DNA from: Pipra filicauda | Taxonomy: Eukaryota > Chordata > Aves > Passeriformes > Pipridae | Direction of reading: 5' to 3' | NCBI RefSeq assembly: GCF_003945595.2 | Contig: NW_024104332.1 | Coordinates: 1,860,001 to 1,924,000 of the forward strand | DNA length: 64,000 nucleotides | In this document: positions 36,701 to 48,500 of the stretch, piece after piece | Position numbering within the stretch: the stretch's first letter is position 1 | Layout of the letters: the number at the start of each line of letters is the position of its first letter | Program-made: the position numbers and the translations under genes | Notes under the pieces: generated by a model | What the model saw: only the letters and a program-made list of their open reading frames with translations | Database searches by the model: none | What the model was told of the DNA's origin: nothing

Positions 36701-39700
36701 GCAACAAAAGGAAAACTCCTGAAAAAAAAAGCTATGTGACTTTCTGCACACCACAGTTCCTTCAGAGTGGGTTTAACTATCAGTTTAATTACTTCTGCTT
36801 CCAACTTTTTTTTTCATTTTTATATAGGTTGCTCTGGAAATTTATGCATATTAGGAATGCTTCCTCAGTGAGCTACCTGAATAAAGATTCAAATAATAAT
36901 ACTGCAAACCTGTGAACATTTCACTGCTAACCTCATCACAGAGTGCATTCAGCACACTAACAACTTTTATTGTTAATGACTTAAAACCATAAATCCTTTG
37001 GATTTCAGGTTTCAGGTGTATTTTTGTAGAAAAAACTCAAAGAGAAATACAGGAATAAAGTCAAAGTGTAAGTTCAAGAATTAACCTCTGTGTAAATTCA
37101 CACACCTTCATGCTCAATAAATCAAGCTTTACTGTGCCAAGATCTAAAGAAGATCTAATTATAACTGACTGACTTTCACCTCTTGCCCAAAAGGAGCAGG
37201 GGTGACTCCTGACAACCCCAGTCCATGCAGGGTGAGGATGTACAAACCAGGACATGCTTCTCACCTCCACTTTGCCAGGCATACCTGCACCCAGGCATGG
37301 CCTGTGTGTGCAGTAAGCCAAGCTGCTCTGTGCCTGCAGAGCTGTGCATGGCACACCGTTGGCAGCACCGCTGCAGATTTTTCCCATACAGTAATTTCAA
37401 GCATAGCAAGGAAGAGAATCCTTTAGGGAATGCATGCCTGTTTCCTGGGCAGTTCAGATCTTGCGTATCCCTGTCATTTAGATGAAAATGTTGAAGAGAA
37501 CATGTTTGCAATAAAAAGGGGACTGGCTTACTTTTTCAATTTCTCTATTTGTTTGGTTTTTTTAAACTTTGCTTGACTGACTCAGTTGTAACACCAACAC
37601 AGAATTCTGGGTTGGTAGATTATTCCACATTATAGCAATTATTTAAAAAAAAAAATCTAAGTTTAGTCTAGTCTCTGTTAAAGATCAAGGCAAAATTCTA
37701 AGGGAGTAAGTGACACATTTTTCCTTGTATCCTTAAGTTGAGGTCTCTCTGCAGCAGCTCCTATGGTGGTGTGACAGAGAAGTGGTACCTCAACCCACCT
37801 GTTCCACTGTGCTCCTATGCAAGTGGAGCACCTATTTATGGACAGGGAGAGCCCAGGGTGATATATTGCTGCCCTCTGAAACCAATGGCACCACACACTA
37901 GCTGGAGATTGCCCCTGTGAATCCAGCAGACATGCAGGTAGAGTTTTTTCATGGGAAAGGGTAAAGAGGGGGACTGTTTCAGAGCCTCCAGAAGGCAATC
38001 ACCAGTAAGAAGGAAGAAAGGATGGAAAGGGGATGGAGTTTAGGACCAACCCAGGTTAAGAGTCCTGTAGCAGGCCGGGCAGGTGCCAGGATTTAATCTA
38101 CTAGGAACTGGATATTCTCACCCCTGAACTACATGTTGCCCATCAGATGGACAGAAAAACTTGTGTTGAAGGGCACTTTCTCCATGCAAATATCCATCAT
38201 AACTAAAACCACAGTTTTTACAAAGGAAGCGTCAGTTTGTTTTGCTGTTAGTCACAACGAAGCTCAAGGAAAGGCAATCATTTCAAATCAACCCACTCTT
38301 TGGTGCCAACAGAAGCAGAGGATTCCCAGAGGCACGAGACATGGGCAGGGTGTTCTTGGTTTCATCAGGCTACACAGTTCATGGCTTATGCCATGCTGAC
38401 ATTGGGTCTGCAATGTTAAAGCAGTGATGATCAGTCCTCAGAGAGGTCTCATTACCTACTTGTTCCTCCTTGTGGAAAGCTGTAGGTTCTAACACCTTAT
38501 CATCTCTTGGAAATGCCCACAGTTTTTGTTCTTCAAATTTCTGCTTCAAGCACATGGTTTCCATCATCAGGTTTTGCCAACAGATATTTCAAAGGTTCCT
38601 AATACAAGATGAAGTGATTTGGAATAAAAGTGCACAGTCAGCATGCCAAAAATACCCCATTTCATAAACGTAAGGTAGAAATGCAACCTGCATCACCTAT
38701 GAAAAAATGAGTTTGATTTTCTAGTTGCTTTTAACCCTTTTAAATACACCATACCCCAAAATATTATTTTATTCATTGCACAGACACGAGATAATATGAA
38801 ATTTCATGGTTCATTGACACAAGAACTGAAGGCCCTTTCATGGGATGCCATCTGAGAGGCTGTTTGCTGCAGATATGTTTTTCTTAACCACCCTCTTCTG
38901 CTAACCGGAGTCATATAGAGTGGAAAAAACAAGGAAGATCTATAGGGCTATAATATAATAAGACTTTTTGTTGCCTGTGCATCTTTAAATCCCAAAGAAC
39001 TCTGCTGGAGTACATGGACTGCAACTGTAACACAGTCACACAGTGCTCGAGCAGTTCCTTAATAAATAGTTTAGGAAGGAGTAATACATGCTTATTAGAT
39101 GTTTTAATAAATGTTTAATCAATTCTTATAGATCGGGATATCACTTAAAACCCTTTCATTCTCAGAGGTGTTGAACAGAGGGCAAGAAGGAACAGTGTAT
39201 CAGAAATACTGGTTTTCAGTGACAATTTCACATCCTCCCCCAGGCTGCTCACCACAGTCACTGTCTCCCCAGCCAATATTATGTTGCCTTTGGAAGCTCA
39301 AAGGAACACTGAAATCCTGATACACCTCCTGCATGCTCATCCTTGCAGTCCTGGGGGTGCAATTCTTATGTAAAAGGTGCAATTTCTTATATAAAAAGCA
39401 CAGCGTTAGTCTTGGACCTGTTTACGGTACCATTTCACTTGGGCTAAGTAGTCCCTTACTACTCAATTCTGTGGCCAGTTTTGTCCATCATTCCCCACCA
39501 GAGGTTTGCAGGAGAGACTGTATCACAGGAAATGAATGTATTCACTCCCTGATATTTGGCCTTTATTTAACCATATTCACACTGAACCAAAGTTGCCTGA
39601 TAAAGAAATGGGTATCTTGCAGGCCACGCAAATTCAAACCATAGGTAGTACACTTAGCTGGAAAAGACAATGCCATTGTTTGTATGGGTCATTTTCTGTT

Positions 39701-42698
39701 GGACACACAGGCAATTCCAGGCTGATTTGCACAGCATGCAGCAATGCACTCACCAAAACTCAGTGAGGCAAGCACAGAAAGACAGATGGCTGCAGAATAA
39801 AACCTGACCTGTGCTGAATATACAGCATTGGGTTATATACTTGAGCATCTCACAAATCCCTTTCACAGATTAAAATTACTGGTTACCTTTGCATCTCCCT
39901 CCCTAGCATTTCTTGTAAATTTTCACGTCTTATTTGAACTTTGTGCTTTGTACTCCTGCCCCTTTTGTGCAATCTCCTCCTCCTTTCCAGGCCTGCTGAT
40001 GTGGTATGAATGCCTTCAGCTCAGAGGAGGAAGGTCAGGCTGAGGAAGTTGCTTTGCTGTGGCAGCAGAGGTTCAGCACATACCAATTTGCTTTTTGAAT
40101 GAGCTCTCAGTGTAACCACTACTCTTTTTGTTTTAAAATTTGATTCCATCTTGCAACAAATGACGATCCTTCATGCAGGAGCTTCCCTTTGGCTGATCCC
40201 TGCTAATGCATTTAGTCCGTGTCTTGTTGCAAGTATCAGGAGGTCTTAATGTCTGTAATGCATTTATTTTTTAAGTGCTCCATGGAAGTGGGAGCAGAGT
40301 TATCTCACAGGGAGAGGTGGGGTTACTTAATGCCCAAATTACTGCTGCCTGCATTTCTTTGACTGTTTGGATCCACATGACTTGCCCCAGGTCAAACACA
40401 AGGTTTATGCTTATGGGAAGAGTATTATCTGGTCATCCAGGCTGTATACCCGAACCACTAATGGTCTGTTATCTTCTTAGTCCAGGCTTTCTAGTCTCAG
40501 TTTTTGAACTCCTTGTGGCAGAGATTTCTCCTATGCCAGGAAAGCATTTTAGCTTTTCCCACAAACAAACCTCATGCCTGTTAAACAGCTGTACTACTAC
40601 AGCACAATGAGACAGAGAAAGGCTTAGGGATGAGTTTGGCAAAGAACACAGGCCTGAAAGAAGGTAGGAAATAGGTTGAAAAAATATGAAGGACATGAAA
40701 ACTTCGGAGAAACTCACTCTAATTCCTAGGAAATTTCCCATTTTTGGGGTATTTAAAAACAAAGCAGCTTGGAAGCACGTGCTATGTTAGTCAAATAATA
40801 TTAGTTAAAAAATAAGGTTCTCATTTTCCATGCCAACAAATGCAAGTTATTTCATTAGCAAGACTCCTCAGTTTTCAGCACAGACATTCAAAGCTGCCAG
40901 AAAGAGTCTGTCCTGCTCTCCCAGTTCCCTTTAAAATTTACAGAACATGGCCATCTGAGTCCTCAGCAGGCTTTGAGCCTTTCAGAGAGTGAAAAAATCC
41001 ACACTTGCCTTTGAGGCAGCACTTTGCAGTGTCCCAGAGAGATGATTTCCCAGCCCTAAAGCAAATGAGGCCCCCAGCAATTAGCGGCAGACATCCGCTC
41101 CGCCATGCAAGGGGAGACAACAGTCCTGGCAGCAGATGGGACAAACAGAAACACTGATGCAACCCCAGGGAATGAGATCCCTGAGAGGACTGCCTGCATC
41201 TCAGTTCCCCTGTTAAGACATTTGTTAATGAAGGAGCTGGATTATGTTTTGCCACATCTTGGCCAGCGGTGTGGGCTGGATTGCCACAGACTAAGGAGAC
41301 AGATGGAGAGCAAAAGGGCCTTCTCCAAATACTTTCTCTCCAATGAAGTGAGCTAGCCACTGGGTTTCTTTGGGAATTGAAACAGTGTTACCACTCTGGA
41401 ATAGGCAAATAAACAAATCAAAAAGGCAGTGATATATTATTTTAAATCCTACTATATATAAGAAACTAAATTCAGACATTCTAGAAAGGATTACATAAAT
41501 CCTGGTAACTGTCATGGCAACATCCAACATTTCACTAGACACCTTTAGCATCCTAAACAAAATCCATACAGTGGATAAAAGTGATTTTTCCTTGGCTGTT
41601 TGTCATTTGCAGTCAGTGTCTCCTGCTGTATGATAATCCACACCAGGTTTGTTTTTTTTTTTATTGCAGCATCAAACATGACCATTTCACAATTGGCCCT
41701 GACTGATCAGCCTCTGATTTGGACTCAAGACTCCAGTGAGTCATGGCAGAGAGAGGTGCAGTGCTGAGAAGCATGTTATGTGTTACAGGTAGCTGCCAAC
41801 CAGCTTTCAAAGCTCAGGGCAGGAGGTGACTTCTCAAATGTGGAACACATCATATTGCCCAAAGTTCCATCAAAGCTAAACCAAGCTGTAAAATGGGGGC
41901 ACCACATGTGACCCTATGCTGAGCAATCATGTCAGAGGTGTTGGGGCTCAGTATTTGCTGCCTTCAGCTCCATGATTTTTGGTAGGCAGCCTGAGCTTAC
42001 CTGTCACATGGTGAGGACTGACCACTGTGAGCCTACCAAGGGGGTACTTTGGGCCAACAGCACTTGCTGATGGAAAGAAGAAAACAAGCAGTAAACTAGT
42101 CTGATTGGACCCTCTACCTGGAACGAGAAGAGAAATGACCATCCTAAAACATGATTATATTGCTAGAACTCTGCCCATGGTGTTTTTAGTATTACAAGCA
42201 TCTGGCGAAACACTTTGTGGTATCTTCCTGCAGACAGGCCTCTAAGTTAAAGCAATGTGCTTCCTAAAAACTCTGGTGGGAACTACCTTCACCCAGGCTG
42301 AGTTCAGCTTTTAATGTGTTTTGGAAAAGGATTTGAACTCATAAATCTGTAGGAACCACAAGAATCATTGTAAAACAGCATGGAATTGAATGGGATTGAT
42401 CTGGGGAAGTAAGCTGCCGTTAACACTGATGTGCTGGGGCTGTTTTAATTACTGACCAAGTCTATAAAACACTGAATTTCAAGGGAGTACAGACTGTAAG
42501 TAGGCCACGTTGTAGACTCAAGCCTGCAGCCTCTTGTTTTTGCTTGAGAAGAAGTACTTTTCTCACATGCAGTAGCACTGCAAGTGTTGGTTTTCAACTT
42601 ATACAGAGTGAAACAGGAGGTAGGGAGAGGCTACTTCTAAGAATGCCACAAAAAACCAGGGTGTAACTCTCAGGGAACGTGTCAGAAATCTGGACAAT

Positions 42699-42753
42699 TT
42701 TCTAAAAACAGAAAAAAACCCAATTTTTAATATTTTGGTTTTCTAAAAACAGA
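42699..42753. repeat. Two copies of a 16-bp direct repeat
   Basis: TTTTCTAAAAACAGAA occurs twice about 39 bp apart, in an A-rich setting. It may be a small duplication. Confidence 0.75.
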
Positions 42754-43048
42754 AGATAGGTGTCAAACTCTGACACTTTGGCTACAGCTGGGATTAGTGA
42801 CGGACATTCTCTGCCATGCAGCTGCTTTCTAGAAGCCCCTGGGCCCTCCCATCCCCTCCCAAACCCTCATACTTCCAGGGAGGAGAGGATGACAGTGTCT
42901 CTCGCCTCAGTACCTAACTCCCAGGCAGTGCAGCACGTTTGGCCTGAGGAAGGCTTTTTGGATGACACATAACCCCACACACTGGGAGAGAGCATCAGTA
43001 GACGAGGCACTTCTGACCCCTAATCTGCATTAGTCTGCAAACAAGGCA

Positions 43049-43074
43049 CCTGCAGGGTCTAAGCACCCTGCAGG
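43049..43074. repeat. Perfect 10-bp inverted repeat
   Basis: CCTGCAGGGT (43049-43058) and ACCCTGCAGG (43065-43074) are exact reverse complements around a 6-base loop CTAAGC. It lies at the start of a GC-rich stretch of about 300 bp with many CCCAGGG-type blocks. No gene is recognised there. Confidence 0.9.
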
Positions 43075-44995
43075 GATACCTGCCCCAGGGCCCAGGGAGG
43101 GACCTGTCACCTATCACCAGTGAGGCTGGATGCCACTGCCTGGGATATGCCAGCAGGCTGTCCCCTCTCTCAGTTCCTATACACGTGGGCACAGCACACA
43201 CCACCTCTGCCCTGCCTTCCTCTGGGCACCCACCAGCTCCAGAGCCCACCTTCTTTTAGATCTGTCTATTATATATCTGGACCTGCAATTGCCATCAGAA
43301 AGAGAATCAAGCCCTGTACAGCACAACTCCTGTGTCTGTGATGAATGCTGAGTGTGGGTTTAAGTCTTATTGCTTGTACAGGGTGGTTTGCTAAAAAAGG
43401 AGGGCTAAGACTCCTTAATTATGATCCGAGGCCATGTACACATTGATGGTTAAGCTCCACCAAAATGTCTCAGCATATGATCTCTGTCCTCTGCACAATT
43501 CAGTGATGGCCCTTGTCCAAAGAGCTGTACAACTGGAGAGAAATATGGAGGGGGGAGAATGTTACAGCCCAAAAAAACCCAAACAAAACAAACAAACAAC
43601 TTACCCAGTAGAGAAAACAGAATTATCTTCATCATTACTTTGCTGATACCAGCAGATGCAGAACCTATTGCTTCTGCCACATCAAGCCTGTGCTGTCCTC
43701 AGTAGGGTTTCTAAGACAAAATCCTCGCTTTTGATGTCTGCTATTATCACCCAACAGATCAAATGACAGAGGAATGAAGAATACTAAACATCACTAAGCA
43801 ATCAAGAAAATACATAGAAAAAACAGGACAGACTGATAGCAAGCTTTTTAGCCAGTTATTTACCAGAAGAAAGAAAAATGATAACAGCTGCCTGCTCTTT
43901 AGCTGTAATATAAATAAGGAGAGGAAAGTGGTTTCACTATGCTTCTTGAAGAGAACCACTACCAGGAGCAATGCCCTTTGGCTGCTTCCTTCTCAGGGGC
44001 AGGACCCAATGCTACAGCTTCAGCCCTCTGCCCTGCTGAGGTAACCCAGGGGCTCTGCACAGAGATTTATCTTCTCCTTTTTACAGGGATCAGCCTAAAC
44101 CCACTGATTTCTTTTGTTTCATCTGGCAAAAATTGATTGGCTTTAGTCAAACGAGTAATCCCAGTGTTTGTAACTTACTGCGGCATGCAGCAGAGCGGTA
44201 AAGCACATTGATCACAAAGCTGGCAAGTTCACAAGAGAGGACAGAATCCTTATGAATCCTTTTTTTTTTTACAACCTTTCAGTAGTAAACCCTTCCCACC
44301 AAACTTACAAACTATGCCTGGTATTGTACATGCAGACAACAGAAATACAAACTGCACTGGAAATGCTTCAGACAGGCAGAACCCTGCACACTTCTTTTCA
44401 AGCTTTATACCATAAAGAAGGGCTACCAGAGTCTGCAAAGGCCATTTCCTCAGCTGCATGCTTTCTATGGACACTGATTTTTTTTCTCCTGTTATAATGC
44501 AACAGGTTCTGAAAAAATTCAGACTCAATTTCGCAGAAGTGCAGCTCTGCTACACAGGAGAGTGTAGTGAGCAGCTCCATAGTAGGAAGGAGCCTGTGCA
44601 GAGAAGGTTTGGATCCTAATGGAGATTATTCCTCTCCTATTCTTCATCTCCCTAACAACTGCATCTTTCACAGTACCTAAGGACTTCACTTACTGAATCT
44701 TTTTTAAAGGTGGCCTAAAGGACTACCACTCTCGCTAAATTAACGACAGAAGGACCTTTAAGGAAGTTGCAACAGGAGAGGAAGACCATGGCAACTAGGG
44801 TTTGTAGGAACAGGCTCAGTCCATGAATATTAGTAACAGGATGAATATGATGTCATGGCTAATAACCCCAACTGATTTGTTAAAGCACCCAAAGATCCTT
44901 AGAAAAAAAAAAAGGCAAAAGCAGGAGGTGATTTTGAGACAGTGGGCAATCTCTCTCTAAAGGGTTCACGAATGACTAAGGGACTTTGCAGACAA

Positions 44996-45001
44996 CTAAG
45001 T
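44996..45001. repeat. 6-bp target-site duplication (left)
   Basis: CTAAGT occurs immediately before the LTR start TGTCAGGGG, and again at 45548-45553 immediately after its end GCGACA. Six of six match. Confidence 0.85.
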
Positions 45002-45152
45002 TGTCAGGGGTGACAGCGGGTCTGTCAGCACCTTGGCACATACTGACGAAGCAATAGATGTTGACCAGATCAAAGTATACCCCTGAGATGGACTGAAAGA
45101 GAGGACTGAAAATGGAGGCCCTGATCCTGACAACATACTGATGCATCCTGAA

Positions 45153-45218
45153 GAAGCCGTCCCATGGGAACAGAGAACACTGTCTCATGAAAACAGGAGC
45201 ACTGTCTCATGAGAACAA
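45153..45218 (+). promoter_or_regulatory. Tandem 22-bp array in LTR U3 (enhancer-like)
   Basis: Three consecutive units of about 22 bp starting near 45153, 45175 and 45197, each containing a CYGTCYCATG core followed by a purine-rich GAACAG-like end. The second and third are nearly the same. Tandem U3 repeats often bind transcription activators in retroviruses; here the role is inferred from position. Confidence 0.6.
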
Positions 45219-45286
45219 GGACCTGTTTTGAACGAGAGTGGTTGGGAAAAACATGAACATGAGAGAAAAATAAGAGCAGGTGCTCG

Positions 45287-45349
45287 GGACTGTTGTGGGA
45301 AAGAACTGGGCTGTTCTGAGAAAGAGCAAAGTTGTCGTGAGAAAGTAGA
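45287..45349 (+). promoter_or_regulatory. Tandem 21-bp array in LTR U3 (enhancer-like)
   Basis: Three consecutive 21-bp units beginning at 45287, 45308 and 45329. Each contains GTTNT or GTTGTC then GRGAAAG. They lie 100-150 bp upstream of the TATA-like motif, the usual place of an LTR enhancer. The role is inferred from this. Confidence 0.6.
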
Positions 45350-45446
45350 GTTTAGAAAATGCACCTATTAGCTGTAAGAATTCTGGTGTGAAAGTTTGAA
45401 CTGTCCTATCCGTGTGCATTACGTGTGTTCAAAAACTGTACTTAAG

Positions 45447-45465
45447 GGGCTGCGCAGCAGCCCCG
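45447..45465. repeat. Perfect 8-bp hairpin in LTR R region
   Basis: GGGGCTGC and GCAGCCCC are exact reverse complements around a 3-base GCA loop. It sits just after the TATA-like motif and before AATAAA, so it would lie at or near the 5' end of any LTR transcript. Confidence 0.9.
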
Positions 45466-45486
45466 TGGTCCCTGCTTTTTTCTTGG

Positions 45487-45492
45487 AATAAA
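45487..45492 (+). terminator. Polyadenylation signal of LTR
   Basis: AATAAA about 55 bp before the LTR end, followed by a T-rich TTTTTTTGTGTC segment like a downstream GU-rich element. This placement fits an R/U5 boundary. Confidence 0.7.
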
Positions 45493-45547
45493 CTTTGCTG
45501 GAACCTTTTTTTGTGTCGCTTTGGCCGTTCCGACATTATCAGCGACA

Positions 45548-45553
45548 CTAAGT
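45548..45553. repeat. 6-bp target-site duplication (right)
   Basis: Second copy of CTAAGT directly after the LTR end GCGACA. Confidence 0.85.
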
Positions 45554-48500
45554 CCTGTGGGAGACTAAACAGACAGGTTTAGGGACCCAACAACTATTGA
45601 TTAAAATGTGGCCCTTCCCGCAGTCATTACTGATAACCCTCTGAGAGATCTTTATAAAAAGTACCTACATTTTCACAAAGTGTCATGTAAGGAGAAACAC
45701 TATCTTTTGATGTGATCCCATTTAGCCCATATTGGGCCAGACTACACACCTGCAGGCTTTGATGAACAGGATTTCTTCCATCAAACACCTTAAAAATCAC
45801 CTATCATTTACCTACCATGTGCTAGATTTGACAATCTTTTTTGTTCTTTTTCTTTTATCACTCAGAGAGAGATTTGAAGTTTGTGCTTCGCAACAAGTTA
45901 CAGATTTGCAGCAAAGTGGTGTTTGAGAGGTGTATTTGTGAAGGCTGTATTCAAAAATCAAATGCCTATGACTCATTACATTTGTTCTGTCTAAGTCTTT
46001 AGAGATGCTGGATTCTTAATAACACTTTTGCATGTTTCCCATTCCAATAACAGACTTAAACAACTCTGACAACTAGATGGTGATGACAGCATTTAGTGAG
46101 TGGAAAGCTGTGTTAATTTTTCAATCCACAATACACAGACATGAGATATGCAGAATCTGAACTGCTGTTTTTCTGCATAAAAATGCACAAGAGCCACAAA
46201 TTGCACCAATCAGCAGTTACTGAGTCTGGAGAATCAGCAGTCAGAGGTAAAAAAACAGAGCACTGACTGCAATATCATTAAAGTTAGAGGTTGCTTAAGC
46301 AACCAAATCATAACAAAATTTTACTCCTTCACCTTTTTTTCAGATGTTTTGAGACCCTCACTTAAGAAGCTTTTAAACAGGGAAAGGTTTTAAAGTAGTA
46401 AAGCTGAGAGGACAGAGGGAGGGCATTTTTAAAAATTTAGGCCCTTGATGTTTGCTTTATTACAGCACTCATGGTAGGGCACCAACAGAGCTTTCTTGGG
46501 AAAACCATAGGTCTGAACACCCGAAAATACTCAAAATTTTGCTTTTAATTCATATCTGAACTTATAGGCTAAGCCTGACCTCATTTAAGCCAGTTTCATA
46601 TATTTTTTTATTATCAGTACTGTCTTTCTTCCAGCTAGTAGCAGACACAGTTCCCAGAACAGAAATACAGCAGGGCAGCCTTCATGCAGACATGAAGGTG
46701 TCACATGAATATATCAACTCATACAGTTTCAACTGCATGCAAGCAAATCTTTTATTGAAGAAAATTCAGTCCACACCCATTCTTGGCTCTCCTGAGGATA
46801 ATTTCTTCTTAAAAACAAACTATATCCAGAACAGCAAGCACACCCCCTGCTCACAGAGGCCCCTGTCTCCCAAAGCTGTAACCCAAAGCCAACAACCCAA
46901 CAGTCACAGCTTGCTCGCACACACAGAAAACCAAATTTAAAAACAAAGCATAAACATCAGTTGGTGACATACACCCAGCAGTAATCCTCCTATACAACAC
47001 AGTACAAACTCTGAAATGGCTCGACATTTTGGCTTTCTGCTTGAAGAATGAATTTCTTTTCTTCCCAAAAAGTAGCTCTGGGTAAAAGAGGATAGTGTAA
47101 GGGAGTGAGACCGGAGAGATGTTGCTGCAGGGCAGGGGGACTCTCCTGAAGGAATATACTGGCTGGGGTGAGAGGCCAGAACCCAGGCACCTTTGGGTCC
47201 ACCCCACAGTGCTCATCTCTCACTAAACTCTCGCTAAATTACTGATTACCTTTACTCATTTTTACACTTGCCTTTAGCATTCTCTAAGAGGCACAGTATT
47301 TTTTTTCCAGTAACAATTTACATCCTAGATGGATGCAACATCACTCAGATTCTGCAGCCTTTAGCCAGCAAAAAGGGCTTTGGATCACAGTCTTCCACTC
47401 ATGACTTTCCACAAAGTCACAATTTCCTCATCTCTGACCCCAGAGAGCTGCAGTCCAGACAGGAACCTTTGCTCTGCCCCAATCCAGCTGACGATATATT
47501 CTCTCATTTTTTGTCCTTGTAACCGCTGAGCCAGCAGGACCTGAAGCTCAGCCTAGCTCCAAGTATTTAAGATTCACTCAGTTGAAAGAAAACCATTTGG
47601 CTCTTTAATCAGGTGATCTCCCTGGTAAGTCAGAGAATAGAGACAAAAGCTTTCAGGCCCAGGGAATGGGATTGCACAATGGAGCCCCAATACCAAGGAC
47701 AATCTCCATGAGTTGTCACAGAGCCCTCAAATTCTATGTCTGTTCCCAACATTATGGATCCTGCTGCTTTGGAAAATCCCAAACATGGCTACAGGTAACC
47801 TCATGAGTTTTCAGTTTTCAGTCCATATAGGAAAAAAGTCTGATTCAGATATCCATTTAATTTCACTCACCTCCAAATCTTTTTTGCAAGATGCTCTTAA
47901 GTCACTGACCTCCATTTTTCCAGTGACAACAGTCTTTGATTAACAACTGCAAGGAGGAATAAAATCAGAAAAGATTTAATTAAAAACACATACACCCAAG
48001 CAAACACATATTTAGCCAAGACATTTCTACTGAGTCAGATCTAGGATCAAGAAACCAATAAATGCTTTCCTCTGTCTGTACTACACTGTGTCCTTCTGCA
48101 CATTACTCTGAGACATTCACCACCTCCTCTTTTATGCTTATATGTGCCCTGAACTTCACTGAACTCCACTACTTTTTCATCTCTTAAAAACAGATTATTT
48201 GATTTTATAACAGTTTTAATTTCATGAGAAAGGAATAGAAAATGAGGGTATTAATCTCCATGTTAAATGAAACCACTAATGATAGCTTCCCTTCCCTAAA
48301 TTCACCTGTTACCTCTGCTTGGACTTTGCATCAGCAACCACTCCAAGGGACAGCCCAAATGTTCACCATTCTGATCAAACAATGCTCCTACTCCTGCTTA
48401 TTTATTTTTTTTTAAAACAACACAGCATTCATAAGAGCTCTGGAAGCTGAAGTGGTCTCATTTGCTGCATTTTGCTGAGTAAAGCACCAATGTGTGTGAG

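Larger units (their letters stand above)
33797..44995. other. Mostly unique non-coding DNA
   Basis: No host gene, RNA gene or clear transposon recognised in 11.2 kb. Simple features are a 16-bp direct repeat at 42.70 kb and a perfect 10-bp hairpin at 43.05 kb. Open frames at 40938-41360 (minus) and 41105-41356 (plus) overlap each other and lack known motifs. Confidence 0.5.
45002..45547 (+). mobile_element. Solo retroviral LTR, 546 bp, ERVK/alpharetrovirus-like class
   Basis: The element starts TGTCAGGGG and ends CAGCGACA, giving the TGTC/GACA inverted ends, and it is flanked on both sides by CTAAGT. A 6-bp duplication is typical of class II (beta/alpha-like) retroviruses. In U3 there are two tandem arrays: three units of about 22 bp at 45153-45218 (core GTCYCATG) and three units of 21 bp at 45287-45349 (core GTTNTGAGAAAG), as in retroviral enhancers. 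Near 45437 a TACTTAAGG-like motif may serve as TATA box. Just downstream is the perfect hairpin GGGGCTGCGCAGCAGCCCC at 45447-45465, and the polyadenylation signal AATAAA is at 45487-45492. No gag, pol or env lies beside it, so recombination between two LTRs probably removed the provirus interior. Confidence 0.9.

Noticed and set aside
40938..41360. 140-codon minus-strand frame overlapping an 83-codon plus-strand frame
   Set aside because: Both frames cover the same GC-richer patch, so at most one could be real, and neither has a known motif.
42325..42350. Possible tRNA B box on the minus strand (AGTTCAAATCC)
   Set aside because: No A box at the right distance and no cloverleaf can be drawn.
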